From Saccharibacillus sp. CPCC 101409 (GTDB lineage Bacteria; Bacillota; Bacilli; Paenibacillales; Paenibacillaceae), in NCBI RefSeq assembly GCF_030518235.1, contig NZ_JAULSA010000001.1, positions 806,001 through 870,000 of the forward strand: a stretch of 64,000 nt of DNA, given 5' to 3'. Positions 35,007-43,830 of this stretch are shown in pieces; positions within the stretch are counted from its first letter, which is position 1, and the number at the start of each line of letters is the position of its first letter. The translations under genes were made by a program, and so were the position numbers. Under the pieces are notes generated by a model, which saw only the letters and a program-made list of their open reading frames with translations, ran no database searches and was not told the origin of the DNA.

Positions 35007-35576
35007 ATGAGTTTCGTTTCCGTAATTGCCAAAGAGAAATTTATTACCGTCATGAGCGACAGCGCCGCAGGCGGTTCCGAAGATACGCCGCAGCCCGAAG
35101 AGCATGTGGTGAAAGTAGGGGAGAAGCAGTTCGTCGCGACGGCCGGCGGCGACCGTGAAAGCCGCGAAGTGATCACCAAGCATATCGTATCGCTGCTCGG
35201 CGAAGGCACGCCGTACGACCGCATCCTGGTGATTTTGCAGATGACGCTGGCTTCCTTTTTCGAAAACGGCAAATCCGTGCTGACCGCGTTCGGCGGCATC
35301 AACGAATCGGGCAATATCCAAGTGTGCACCTACGATCCGATCAGCCGCGCCGAACGCGATATGACGCCGCGCGGCGACGAGATCGCTTACTTTTTCCTGT
35401 CCGAAGGAGCGGGCAAGTACGGCAATCTGTACGAGCTGCTGCAAGGATACTGGAAAGAAACGGGCACCGACACGCCGAGTTCGATCATCCAGTCGCAGAA
35501 GCTGCTTAACCGTTACGTAGCTTCGAAAGACGAAGACGTCAGCAAGGAAACCGTCAAGCTCGTGCTGAAAAAATAA
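35007..35576 (+). CDS. Proteasome/HslV-fold-like protein of unknown function
   Basis: 189 residues, soluble. The order of elements follows Ntn-hydrolases of the proteasome beta type: a first strand FVSVIAKEKFITVMSDSAAG, then HVVKVGEKQFVATAGGDRES before a long helix, and LTAFGGINESGNIQVCTYDP before the C-terminal helices. Ser2 would be the only candidate N-terminal nucleophile after Met removal. AAGGAGGAG precedes the ATG. The fold assignment is by pattern, not proven. It stands alone behind a structured leader and ends at its own terminator. Confidence 0.7.
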   Translation: MSFVSVIAKEKFITVMSDSAAGGSEDTPQPEEHVVKVGEKQFVATAGGDRESREVITKHIVSLLGEGTPYDRILVILQMTLASFFENGKSVLTAFGGINESGNIQVCTYDPISRAERDMTPRGDEIAYFFLSEGAGKYGNLYELLQGYWKETGTDTPSSIIQSQKLLNRYVASKDEDVSKETVKLVLKK

Positions 35577-35581
35577 CGCGA

Positions 35582-35618
35582 AAACACGTGTCCGCCTTGG
35601 CGAGCACGTGTTTTTATT
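35582..35618 (+). terminator. Intrinsic terminator
   Basis: aaaacacgtg / cacgtgtttt hairpin with T-tail, directly after the proteasome-like gene. Confidence 0.75.
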
Positions 35619-35652
35619 TGTACGCGAGTTTTGGAAAAAGGCGGATCGGGAA

Positions 35653-36708
35653 TCAGGTCTCGCTATCGGAGAAGACTTCCTCGATATGAAGATCGCGTTC
35701 GGCCGACAGATCGATAAACCGGTCGTTGACGCGGATAAGAGGGCGGAAAAAGTCGGTCGGATGATTCATGACGATATAACCGTGTTCTCCGTTGTTCAGC
35801 CGGATTCTTTTATTAATGAAGTAAGGGAGCATGTTGCGGATAAACGTATGGGTCGGTTCTGGCGCCAACTGGCCGAAGCTGAGCGCGTAAAGTTCTTTGA
35901 GTACGTTGATCAGTTCCTGCTTGTTCTGGTAAACGCGGTTGCTGGTCATGGCGCTGTACACATCGGCCACGGCGATGATGCGCGACCACGGGTGAATTTC
36001 GTCTTCTTTGATGCCGTGCGGGTAACCGCTGCCGTCGCCGCGTTCGTGGTGCTGGAGCGCCGCCGTCGCGGCAAGCGTGTCGCCGAGCGAGTTGCGGATG
36101 ATCTCGTACCCGTTGACGGTGTGCATTTTGATAACTTCGTATTCTTCCTTGGTCAGCCGGCCGGGTTTGTTGAGAATTTCGCCCGGAATGGTGGATTTGC
36201 CGATATCGTGCAGATAACCCGCCTGGCAGATCGCCGAAGCTTCGATGTGCGGATAACCCATCCAGAGCGACAAATAATAAGACAGCATGCCGACCTGCAT
36301 CGAGTGGACGTATGTATAATTGGCGTCCCGGTTGAGCAGGAGAAGCAGCGCGACCGCGTCTTTCTGGGAAGCGAGCACGTTGAACAGCGGCTGCATGATA
36401 TCTTCCACCAGCCCGCTTTCGAAGCGGCCCGTCGTTATCGATTCGTGAAACAGCGATTCGAACATGAGGATCGCGTCGTCGAACGTCGATTTGATCTCGG
36501 GAAAAAGAAAAGCGGCCGAACTGGCGCTGGAATAGACGTCGTCCACGTTTGTATGAACTTCGACGTAATCGATACTGTGCTGCACCAGCCGCGCGATCTC
36601 CGCGTCGTGCAGAGCGGTGCCTTTGGCGAGAATGTGCACACCGTGCCGATTGAAGGTATCGGCGATCAGGCGATCGCCGGGTTTGAGATCGGTAACGTGA
36701 ACTTTCAA
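35653..36708 (-). CDS. HD-GYP domain cyclic-di-GMP phosphodiesterase (first copy)
   Basis: 351 residues. N-terminal ~100 residues are a small regulatory region starting VTDLKPGDRLIADTF. The HD-GYP domain follows with HSMQVGMLSYYLSLWMG, AGYLHDIGKSTIPGEIL, KPGRLTKEEYEVIKMH and the hallmark HHERGDGSGYP, all metal and substrate residues intact. Such enzymes cut c-di-GMP to pGpG or GMP. The TTG start follows AAAGGAG on the minus strand. A second HD-GYP gene lies 2 kb away beyond a nucleotidase gene. Confidence 0.92.
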   Translation of the reverse strand: MKVHVTDLKPGDRLIADTFNRHGVHILAKGTALHDAEIARLVQHSIDYVEVHTNVDDVYSSASSAAFLFPEIKSTFDDAILMFESLFHESITTGRFESGLVEDIMQPLFNVLASQKDAVALLLLLNRDANYTYVHSMQVGMLSYYLSLWMGYPHIEASAICQAGYLHDIGKSTIPGEILNKPGRLTKEEYEVIKMHTVNGYEIIRNSLGDTLAATAALQHHERGDGSGYPHGIKEDEIHPWSRIIAVADVYSAMTSNRVYQNKQELINVLKELYALSFGQLAPEPTHTFIRNMLPYFINKRIRLNNGEHGYIVMNHPTDFFRPLIRVNDRFIDLSAERDLHIEEVFSDSET

Positions 36709-37124
36709 AAGCGATTTCTCCTTTCCGTGATGAACGGCTGCCGGATGTGGTGAACGAATAGCGGAAGCGATGCCGCATATTTGTGGTTCGAACTTAAATA
36801 TATCATAAATATGTGCAATTTGTAGGGCTTATACGCTGGGCATTTTTCCTTAAAATGGGTATAGAAGACGTCGCGCGCTCTCTAAACGGCAGGCTTGTCA
36901 AAAAGACGGAAAAACAAGCTCTCGCCGCGCGGACGGCAAACTGTGCGGGGTTCTTTCCGAGTGCCCCGCAGTCATGTTAAACTATTTGCATAGTCCGGCC
37001 GCAAAGCGCCGCGTACTTGTGCGTTTCCGGTTATGGGATTATGATGGAAGCTTGAAGCGGCCGCATTTTCGGCGCCGGTGGATTCCGGCAAGCGCAGTGC
37101 CGCGGCGGAAGGGGGACGGCCTGG
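36709..37124. other. Divergent region between HD-GYP and nucleotidase genes
   Basis: About 416 bases without a convincing gene. It holds an AT-rich tract near 36800, two hairpins (aggcttgt/acaagct near 36890-36925, gcgggg/ccccgc near 36943-36970), and at 37017-37045 a TTGTGC-N17-TATGAT promoter reading toward the nucleotidase gene. Confidence 0.45.
37017..37045 (+). promoter_or_regulatory. Sigma-A promoter of the 5'-nucleotidase gene
   Basis: TTGTGC (37017-37022), 17-base spacer, TATGAT (37040-37045). Confidence 0.6.
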
Positions 37125-38615
37125 ATGGGCTCGAAGAGAGATCGAGATACGCTGACGATCCTGCATACCAACGACCTTCACAGCCACTTTGAGCAGATGG
37201 GCCGGATCGCCGCTTTTATTCTGGCGGAGAAAGCGCAGGGAAAGCCGGTGTGCACGCTGGATGTCGGCGATCATATGGATCGCATGGCGATCGAAACGGA
37301 AGGCAGCCTCGGGCGCGCCAACGTCGATATTTTGAACCGATCCGGATACGATGCCGTGACGATCGGCAATAATGAAGGATTGACTTTTACGCCGGCGCAG
37401 CTCGGCGAAGCGTACGCTTCGCTGCGCTGCCCGGTCATATGCGGCAACGTCCGCCTGGAGGACGGATCGCTGCCTCCCTGGCTGAAGACGTCGGCCGTCG
37501 TGGAGAGCGGCGGCTTCCGGATCGGCGTGCTGGGCTTGACCGCGCCGTTCACGGATTTCTACAAACTGCTCGGCATCGATGCAACGGACCCGTTCGCGGC
37601 GCTGCAGGAGCGGGTGAACGAGCTGAGGGAGCGGGCCGATATCGTCGTGCTGCTGTCGCATCTGGGCCTGGCTTCCGATGAAAGGATAGCGGGAATGACG
37701 CAGGGGATCGACCTGATTCTGGGCGGGCATACCCATCACCTGCTGGAGGAGCCGATTGCCATCGGCGGAACGACGGTGTGCGCAGCCGGCAAGTTCGGAC
37801 GCCATATCGGCCGGATCGTCGTAGAGCGCAGCGCGGAGACGGGCGGGTGCGTTGTCGCGGAAGCGGGGCTGGTCCTGCTGGACGACGCTCCGTCCGACGA
37901 CCGGACCGACCGCGCCATCGCGATGCATCACGAAGAAGCGCTGGAGCGGCTCCGGCGGGTCGCCGCCGTCTCCGATCGGGACCTGCCGATCGATTACGAG
38001 TCCGAATCGCAGCTCGGCAATCTGCTTGCCCAGTCGGTCCGGCAGTTCGCGGGCGGCGAGTTCTCGCTCGTCAATTCCGGTCAGGCGCTCGGTCCCGTGC
38101 CGGCGGGCGAGATTACGGAAGGCATGCTGCACGCGCTGTGTCCGTCGCCGATCAATCCGTGCGTCGTGACGCTGCGGGGCAGCGATATTCTGCGCAGCCT
38201 GGAACAGTCGCTGCTGCCCGAATACACCGGAAGAAAGCTGACCGGCTTCGGATTCCGCGGCGAACGGCTCGGCGGGCTGTGCGCCGACGGGCTGACGATC
38301 GTATACGATCCGGCAGGCGAAGCGTATGCGAGAATCGTCGAAGTCCGGACCTCGGAGCGAACGATCGAAGCCGACGGGGAGTACCGGGTCGGCACGCTCG
38401 ACATGTTTACGTTCGGCGCGGGTTACGAATCGCTGAGCCGGGGGACGGACAAAACGTTTATACTGCCCGAGTTCCTGCGCGATCTGCTGCGCATGGAACT
38501 GGGACGCCCGGGAGCAGCGGAGCAGGCCGCGATGCCGAGATGGGTCCCGTCCGGCGCGCAAAGCGGTTTGAACGCGGGCGGAATCGAAGTTGAACGCAGG
38601 CGGAATCAAAGTTAA
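37125..38615 (+). CDS. Cytoplasmic 5'-nucleotidase/metallophosphatase (YunD-like)
   Basis: 496 residues, no signal peptide. The N-terminal calcineurin-type domain (about 8-215) has the metal-site blocks ILHTNDLHSHF, LDVGDHMDRM, IGNNEG, LLSHLG and GGHTHH. The C-terminal 5'-nucleotidase domain (~260-450) carries GQALGPVPAGEIT and GFGFRGERLGG. It likely dephosphorylates nucleotides or related phosphoesters. AAGGGGG precedes the ATG. The last 15 codons lie in a 22-base tandem duplication. It lies between two HD-GYP genes. Confidence 0.9.
   Translation: MGSKRDRDTLTILHTNDLHSHFEQMGRIAAFILAEKAQGKPVCTLDVGDHMDRMAIETEGSLGRANVDILNRSGYDAVTIGNNEGLTFTPAQLGEAYASLRCPVICGNVRLEDGSLPPWLKTSAVVESGGFRIGVLGLTAPFTDFYKLLGIDATDPFAALQERVNELRERADIVVLLSHLGLASDERIAGMTQGIDLILGGHTHHLLEEPIAIGGTTVCAAGKFGRHIGRIVVERSAETGGCVVAEAGLVLLDDAPSDDRTDRAIAMHHEEALERLRRVAAVSDRDLPIDYESESQLGNLLAQSVRQFAGGEFSLVNSGQALGPVPAGEITEGMLHALCPSPINPCVVTLRGSDILRSLEQSLLPEYTGRKLTGFGFRGERLGGLCADGLTIVYDPAGEAYARIVEVRTSERTIEADGEYRVGTLDMFTFGAGYESLSRGTDKTFILPEFLRDLLRMELGRPGAAEQAAMPRWVPSGAQSGLNAGGIEVERRRNQS
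38568..38611 (+). repeat. Tandem 22-base duplication at the 3' end of the nucleotidase gene
   Basis: ttgaacgc(g/a)ggcggaatc(g/a)aag occurs at 38568-38589 and again at 38590-38611. As 22 is not a multiple of three, the second copy is read in another frame and supplies the stop. Confidence 0.85.
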
Positions 38616-38679
38616 AAATATACGGCGCCTTTGACGTCCGGGCCCGCCCATGCGCGGTCCGGGGTTCGGACAGGCTTAA

Positions 38680-39774
38680 ATGGAGTGGAAGTTAGTGCGA
38701 TTGCTGTCGATCGGACAGGTGAAGCCCGGCACGAAGCTGGGCAAACGAATATATAATGAAGACGGACTGACGCTGCTGGCCGAAGGCGCCGAGCTGACCG
38801 GATCGATTATTCGCCGGCTGGGCGGATTGGGCATCGACATGCTGTACATCCGCGACGAGGCGACCGAGGACGTGATCGTTCCCGAGATGATCCAGAGCGA
38901 GACGCGCCGCAAGTCGATCAAGCAGATTCGCACCGTATACCGGAGCATGATGGACGACAAGATGGGCCGCATGACTTATCCTCATCTTGGCTACAGCTTT
39001 CGCAAGATGACCGAGGAAATCCTGAGCGATCTCGGCTCGCGCGAAGATGTGCTGATCATGCTCGGCGATATTCATACGACGGACCATTATCTGTACACGC
39101 ACTCGTTTAACGTCTGCCTCTACACGCTGACCCTGGGCATAGCCGCCGGTTATTCCAAAGAAGATTTGTTCACGCTGGGCATGGGCTCGCTGCTGCACGA
39201 TATCGGCAAAACGAGAATCTCGCAGGATGTGCTGCTGAAGCCCGGCAGACTGACCGACGACGAGTTCAAAGAAATGAAGCGCCATACCGAATTCGGTTAC
39301 GCCATGCTCAAGGACGAAGCGTTCGTGCCGCTGCTGGCGGCGCACTGCGCGTTCCAGCATCACGAGCGGCTGGACGGAAGCGGTTATCCGCGCGGCATCC
39401 GGGGCAAAGAAATCCAGGATTTCGCCAAATGGATCGCCATTACCGATTCTTACGACGCCATGACGACTAACCGGGTGTACCGGCGCGGGATGCTGCCGCA
39501 TCAGGCCGTCGATATTCTGTACGGAGGCTCCTGCACCCAGTACGACCAGCACAAGCTGGAGATGTTCCGGGACAAAGTCGCGCTGTATCCGGTGGGGCTC
39601 ACGGTCAAGCTCAGCACGGGCGAGACGGGCGTCGTCACGAGCGTGCCGCCCAAGACGCCGAACCGTCCGGTCGTCCGCGTGATCGAAGACGCCGAAGGCG
39701 CGAGCGTTCAGCCGTACGAGATCGACCTGTCGGTCCGCCTATCGGTGATGGTGGAGCAGATCGCCGATCTGTAA
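38680..39774 (+). CDS. HD-GYP domain cyclic-di-GMP phosphodiesterase (second copy)
   Basis: 364 residues. The N-terminus (VRLLSIGQVKPGTKLGKRIY) matches the usual start of this group; HD-GYP motifs are HTTDHYLYTHSFNVCLYTL, GSLLHDIGKTRIS, KPGRLTDDEFKEMKRH and HHERLDGSGYPRG, complete. The C-terminal ~70 residues form a small beta domain. The ATG at 38680 has a weak ribosome site; the GTG at 38695, nine bases after GGAG, is an equally good start. It is probably cotranscribed with the nucleotidase. Confidence 0.92.
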   Translation: MEWKLVRLLSIGQVKPGTKLGKRIYNEDGLTLLAEGAELTGSIIRRLGGLGIDMLYIRDEATEDVIVPEMIQSETRRKSIKQIRTVYRSMMDDKMGRMTYPHLGYSFRKMTEEILSDLGSREDVLIMLGDIHTTDHYLYTHSFNVCLYTLTLGIAAGYSKEDLFTLGMGSLLHDIGKTRISQDVLLKPGRLTDDEFKEMKRHTEFGYAMLKDEAFVPLLAAHCAFQHHERLDGSGYPRGIRGKEIQDFAKWIAITDSYDAMTTNRVYRRGMLPHQAVDILYGGSCTQYDQHKLEMFRDKVALYPVGLTVKLSTGETGVVTSVPPKTPNRPVVRVIEDAEGASVQPYEIDLSVRLSVMVEQIADL

Positions 39775-39880
39775 ACCGGATTTTTAAGCGAAAAAGACGG
39801 CGACGGCGCGATCCAAGGCGCCGCGTCCGCGGCGAAAATGAAAACAATCAAGCGATATTCCCGATACGAAGGTGGTAAAC

Positions 39881-41017
39881 ATGACAGTAATCAATAACGG
39901 CGATCCTCGGCTTCGCGAGCTGTCGCCGAGCTACGATCCGTGGGACCCGATCCGCTCGCTGCGCAAGCACGGGCGGCATCGGCTGACCAGCGTGGAAATG
40001 ACGGTCACGAATCTGTGCAATATGCGCTGCGAGCACTGCGCGGTGGGCGATACGCTCGTGCTGAAAGAGCCGGATATGATCCCGCTCGATCTTATGCTGC
40101 GCCGGCTCGAAGAAGTCGAGCATCTGGAAACGATCAGCATCACGGGCGGCGAGCCTTCTTTCCGCCGCCAGACGGTGGACAACGTGATCGTTCCGCTGCT
40201 CCGCTACGCCAAAGAGCGCGGCATCCGTTCACAGATCAACTCCAATCTGACGCTCGATCTGGACCGCTACGAGAAGCTGCTTCCTTATCTGGACGTTATG
40301 CACATTTCGTTCAACTACACGGGAGCGGAGCATTTTCACCAAACGGGCTTCGCCAACAGCGGCCATCCCGTTCCGTTCGCGGCGGCCGAGAAGATGTACA
40401 ACCGCATGATCGACAACGCGAAAAGCCTGAGCCGTTCCGGCATGTTTATTTCCGCCGAGACGATGATCAATTTCCGTACGCACAAGCATCTGCCGCAGAT
40501 GCACGAAGCGATCCGGGAAATGGGCTGCCGGCGCCACGAAGTGCACCCGATGTATCCGTCGGCTTTCGCCGCCGATCTGCCGGTGCTGTCGCTAGGCGAG
40601 ATGCGCGTCGCGATTCACGATCTGCTGGATCACCGCGACGAAGAGATGTGGATGCTGTTCGGCACCCTGCCGTTCTATGCCTGCGGCAGCAATAACGAAG
40701 AACGTCAACTGCTGCGCCGGCTGCACGGCGCGAAGAACGTCACGGTGCGCAACGATCCGGACGGACGCAGCCGCGTCAACGTCAATATGTTCACCGGCGA
40801 CGTGTTCGTTACGGACTTTGCGGCGATCCCCGCTTTCGGCAACGTGCACAAAGATACGCTCGATTCGACGTTTGAAGAGTGGAGCTCCAATCATCCGCTC
40901 AACCGGACCGTCAACTGCCACTGCGACGCGGCGAGCTGCTGCGGGCCGAATCTGCTGGTGGCGGATATGTATTACAAAGGCGTGGATTTCAAACGGCGCC
41001 GGGCGATCGCGGATTAA
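39881..41017 (+). CDS. yfkAB: Radical SAM/CxCxxxxC protein YfkAB
   Basis: 378 residues. The radical-SAM cluster motif is CNMRCEHC near residue 50, followed by SITGGEPSFRR. The C-terminal CHCDAASC gives the CxCxxxxC signature that defines the YfkAB family and could bind a second Fe-S cluster. Substrate and product are unknown. The ATG at 39881 is five bases after AAGGTGG. It is followed on the same strand by the hemolysin-type gene after 60 bases. Confidence 0.93.
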   Translation: MTVINNGDPRLRELSPSYDPWDPIRSLRKHGRHRLTSVEMTVTNLCNMRCEHCAVGDTLVLKEPDMIPLDLMLRRLEEVEHLETISITGGEPSFRRQTVDNVIVPLLRYAKERGIRSQINSNLTLDLDRYEKLLPYLDVMHISFNYTGAEHFHQTGFANSGHPVPFAAAEKMYNRMIDNAKSLSRSGMFISAETMINFRTHKHLPQMHEAIREMGCRRHEVHPMYPSAFAADLPVLSLGEMRVAIHDLLDHRDEEMWMLFGTLPFYACGSNNEERQLLRRLHGAKNVTVRNDPDGRSRVNVNMFTGDVFVTDFAAIPAFGNVHKDTLDSTFEEWSSNHPLNRTVNCHCDAASCCGPNLLVADMYYKGVDFKRRRAIAD

Positions 41018-41077
41018 GTTCGGAACCCTGCGGATTTGCCGGAAAGATCCCAATCGGACAATTAAGAGGAGGTTTCA

Positions 41078-42448
41078 TTGTTGGATGGTCATATAGAAGT
41101 AGGGAGTTTGGCGATCAATTTGCTGCTGGTCCTGGTACTGGTTTTCCTCAACGGCGTATTCGTCGCCGCGGAGTTCTCGCTGGTTAAAGTACGGCATTCC
41201 CGGCTTACCCAGCTCGAAAGCGAAGGGAATCGATTGGCACCCTATGCGCTGAAGGTCGCGAGTCGACTGGACGCTTACCTGTCGGCCACCCAGCTCGGCA
41301 TCACGCTTACCTCGCTCGGACTGGGCTGGCTCGGCGAGCCGGCCGTATCGGAGCTGCTGGTGGAGCCGCTGATGGTCAAAATGGGCTTTACCGACGCGGG
41401 GCTCATTACGGGCGTATCCGTCGCGATCGGATTTGCCATCATTACTTTTCTGCATATCGTGCTGGGGGAGCTGGCGCCCAAATCGCTGGCCATCCAGAAA
41501 TCCGAAGGCACGTCGCTGGCGCTGGCGGGACCGCTGCTCGCGTTCTATTATGTGTTCCTGCCGGTGATCTGGCTGCTGAACCATGCGGCGAACGGCTTCC
41601 TGCGCCTGTTCGGCCTGCAGCCGGCAAGCGAGGGGGAAGCGGCGCACTCGGAAGAAGAAATCCGCATCCTGATGAACCAGAGCGCCAAGAGCGGCGCGAT
41701 CGATCTGGAAGAAGTCAAGCTGATGGACAATATCTTCGACTTTTCCGATATGCTGGCCCGCGAAGTCATGCTGCCGCGTACGGACATGGACTGCCTGTAC
41801 GTGAATCTGTCGCATAAAGAGAACCTGAAGATCATCACGGAAACGAAACACTCCCGCTATCCGGTGGCGATCGAGGACAAGGACCAGATTATCGGTTTCG
41901 TACATATCACCGATATCCTGCTGTGGCCGGCCGGTTCCGAGCCCAATCTGCGCAAGCTTGTCCGTCCGATCCTCAATGTGCCGGAGTCGATGGAGATCAG
42001 TCATGTGCTGCGCCTGATGCAGAAGAAGCACGCCCAGCTCACGCTGGTCGTCGACGAATACGGCGGCACCGCCGGCCTGCTGACGGCCGAAGAGATTCTG
42101 GAAGAGATTGTCGGCGATCTGTACGACGAATTTGAGAACGAGCGGCCGGAGATCGAAATGATCGGAGACATCATCTCGGTGGACGGACGCATGCTGATCG
42201 AAGACGTCAACGACCTGACCGGAGCCGAGATCGACGACGAAGAAGTGGACTCGATCGGCGGCTGGATGTTCAAGGAACTCGAAGGCAGTCCGCTGGCCGG
42301 ACAGAAAGTGGAATCCGGCGGGATTGTATTCGAAGTCGGAGAAGCTGAACGACTGCGCATTACGCGCGTCAATATCCATAAGCCGCATAACGAAGCGGAC
42401 GAGGAGCAGGAAGACGGGGAAGGCGGACGCCGGGATTTGGAAGACTGA
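41078..42448 (+). CDS. CorC/HlyC-type membrane protein (DUF21, CBS pair, CorC domain)
   Basis: 456 residues. DUF21 with about four membrane segments (1-200, including NGVFVAAEFSLVKVRHSR and GEPAVSELL), a CBS pair (~215-340, VMLPRTDMDCL and VVDEYGGTAGLLTAEEI), and a C-terminal CorC/HlyC domain (~355-440). The family is linked to magnesium or divalent-cation export; older names say hemolysin. The TTG at 41078 follows GAGGAGGT. A HAD gene follows after 38 bases, probably in the same operon. Confidence 0.92.
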   Translation: MLDGHIEVGSLAINLLLVLVLVFLNGVFVAAEFSLVKVRHSRLTQLESEGNRLAPYALKVASRLDAYLSATQLGITLTSLGLGWLGEPAVSELLVEPLMVKMGFTDAGLITGVSVAIGFAIITFLHIVLGELAPKSLAIQKSEGTSLALAGPLLAFYYVFLPVIWLLNHAANGFLRLFGLQPASEGEAAHSEEEIRILMNQSAKSGAIDLEEVKLMDNIFDFSDMLAREVMLPRTDMDCLYVNLSHKENLKIITETKHSRYPVAIEDKDQIIGFVHITDILLWPAGSEPNLRKLVRPILNVPESMEISHVLRLMQKKHAQLTLVVDEYGGTAGLLTAEEILEEIVGDLYDEFENERPEIEMIGDIISVDGRMLIEDVNDLTGAEIDDEEVDSIGGWMFKELEGSPLAGQKVESGGIVFEVGEAERLRITRVNIHKPHNEADEEQEDGEGGRRDLED

Positions 42449-42486
42449 GCGCCGCCGCCCGTCCGGAAGAAAGGATGAATCTGTCA

Positions 42487-43194
42487 ATGTCAACCGAAAC
42501 CAAGACCACCCCGACCAAGCTGTTCAAGCCCCAGGCGATGATCTTCGATATGGACGGTACGCTGTTCCAGACCGAAACCGCGCTGCTGCCGGCTTATCAC
42601 CGCATGTTCGATATTCTGCGTGCCGAAGGACTGTACAGCGGAGATACTCCGCCGCAGGAACTGATCCTGGGCAGTCTCGGCATGCTGCTCGAAGAGATCT
42701 GGAAAGTCGTGATTCCGGACGCTTCCGAAGAAGTGCGCAGCCGGGCCAACGATCTGCTGCTTGAGCTTCAGCTCGAAGTGCTCGAAGACGGCGAAGCGCT
42801 GCTGTATCCGGACGTCAAAGAAACGCTGGAGACGCTAAAAGAACGCGGCGTGCGCCTGTTCGTCGCCAGCAACGGCCTTGAAGGCTATGTCAAAGGCGTG
42901 GCGGATGCCCTGGGCATCGCCCCCCTGTTCGAATCCCAGTACAGCGCCGGCGAATATCAAACGGCGACCAAAGTGCTGCTGGTCGAACTGCTGCTCAAGA
43001 CGCACGGCGTCGAAAGCGCCTGGATGGTCGGCGACCGGTCGTCCGACGTGCAGGCCGGGCGGGGTAACGGCCTCGGCGTGATCGGCTGCGCATACGCCGA
43101 TTTCGGCGCGAACCACGAGCTGGAAGACGCGGATGTGCTGATTACGAAGTTCGGTCAGCTGATCGAACTCTACGACGAAGCCGAGCGGGGCTGA
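42487..43194 (+). CDS. HAD-superfamily hydrolase
   Basis: 235 residues. Haloacid dehalogenase subclass IA phosphatase: nucleophile block IFDMDGTLFQTE, Thr/Ser block LFVASNG, lysine region QTATKVLLVELL and Asp pair MVGDRSSDVQAGRG. The helical cap lies at about 35-110. The ATG at 42487 follows AAAGGA by eleven bases; the ATG at 42475 is too close. Substrate unknown. Confidence 0.9.
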   Translation: MSTETKTTPTKLFKPQAMIFDMDGTLFQTETALLPAYHRMFDILRAEGLYSGDTPPQELILGSLGMLLEEIWKVVIPDASEEVRSRANDLLLELQLEVLEDGEALLYPDVKETLETLKERGVRLFVASNGLEGYVKGVADALGIAPLFESQYSAGEYQTATKVLLVELLLKTHGVESAWMVGDRSSDVQAGRGNGLGVIGCAYADFGANHELEDADVLITKFGQLIELYDEAERG

Positions 43195-43308
43195 GCCTTT
43201 TTGCCCCGGGTTCGAGCACGGATGCGCCGGCGGGCGAAGGGCAGCACCTGTCCGGCAGCCGGCGCGCGTCCAATAACCGCAAGCGGATAACAAAGGAGAA
43301 TTTCAGTT

Positions 43309-43653
43309 ATGACGAATATTTACGACAAAGCCAACGAACTCGCAAGCTCGCTGCAAAACAGCCAGGAAGTGCAGGATATTACCGCCGCGCTGACGCTGAT
43401 CGAAGCCGACGCGGAAAGCAAGCGTATGCTCGACGACTTCCGCACGCGCCAGATGGAAGTCCAGCAGCGCATGATGAGCGGCGATATGCCGCCGCAGGAA
43501 GAAATGGAGAAGATGGAGAAGCTGTTCGAAGTGCTCAGCCTGAACCTGAATATCCGCCGCCTGTTCGACGCCGAACAGCGCCTGAGCGTGATCATCCAGG
43601 ACGTCAACAAGATCATCTCCGACAGCCTGGCGAATATGTACGATCCTCGCTAA
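43309..43653 (+). CDS. YheA/YlbF-family helical protein
   Basis: 114 residues, all helical, with LIEADAESKRMLDDFRTRQM and the C-terminal DVNKIISDSL typical of the YlbF/YmcA/YheA group (UPF0342). The length fits YheA better than the competence and biofilm factors YlbF or YmcA, so a role in the RNase Y complex should not be assumed. AAAGGAGAA precedes the ATG. Two terminators follow in tandem. Confidence 0.9.
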   Translation: MTNIYDKANELASSLQNSQEVQDITAALTLIEADAESKRMLDDFRTRQMEVQQRMMSGDMPPQEEMEKMEKLFEVLSLNLNIRRLFDAEQRLSVIIQDVNKIISDSLANMYDPR

Positions 43654-43661
43654 AGAAATCG

Positions 43662-43690
43662 GCAGCGCCTGTTTACGGCGCTGCTTTTTC
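43662..43690 (+). terminator. First of two tandem terminators
   Basis: gcagcgcc-tgttta-cggcgctgc followed by TTTTT. Confidence 0.8.
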
Positions 43691-43701
43691 TTACCGCCCC
43701 G

Positions 43702-43736
43702 AACTCCGGCTTCCTTAAAAGAAGCCGGAGTTTTTG
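43702..43736 (+). terminator. Second of two tandem terminators
   Basis: aactccggcttc-cttaaaa-gaagccggagtt followed by TTT. Confidence 0.85.
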
Positions 43737-43830
43737 GTATCTGCGCTATTTTTTCGACAGATTTCCTGCGCCGTAATTTGTGATATAATGAGTACAGCCT
43801 AATACAGATTAACGGAGAGGAGTGCAACAG

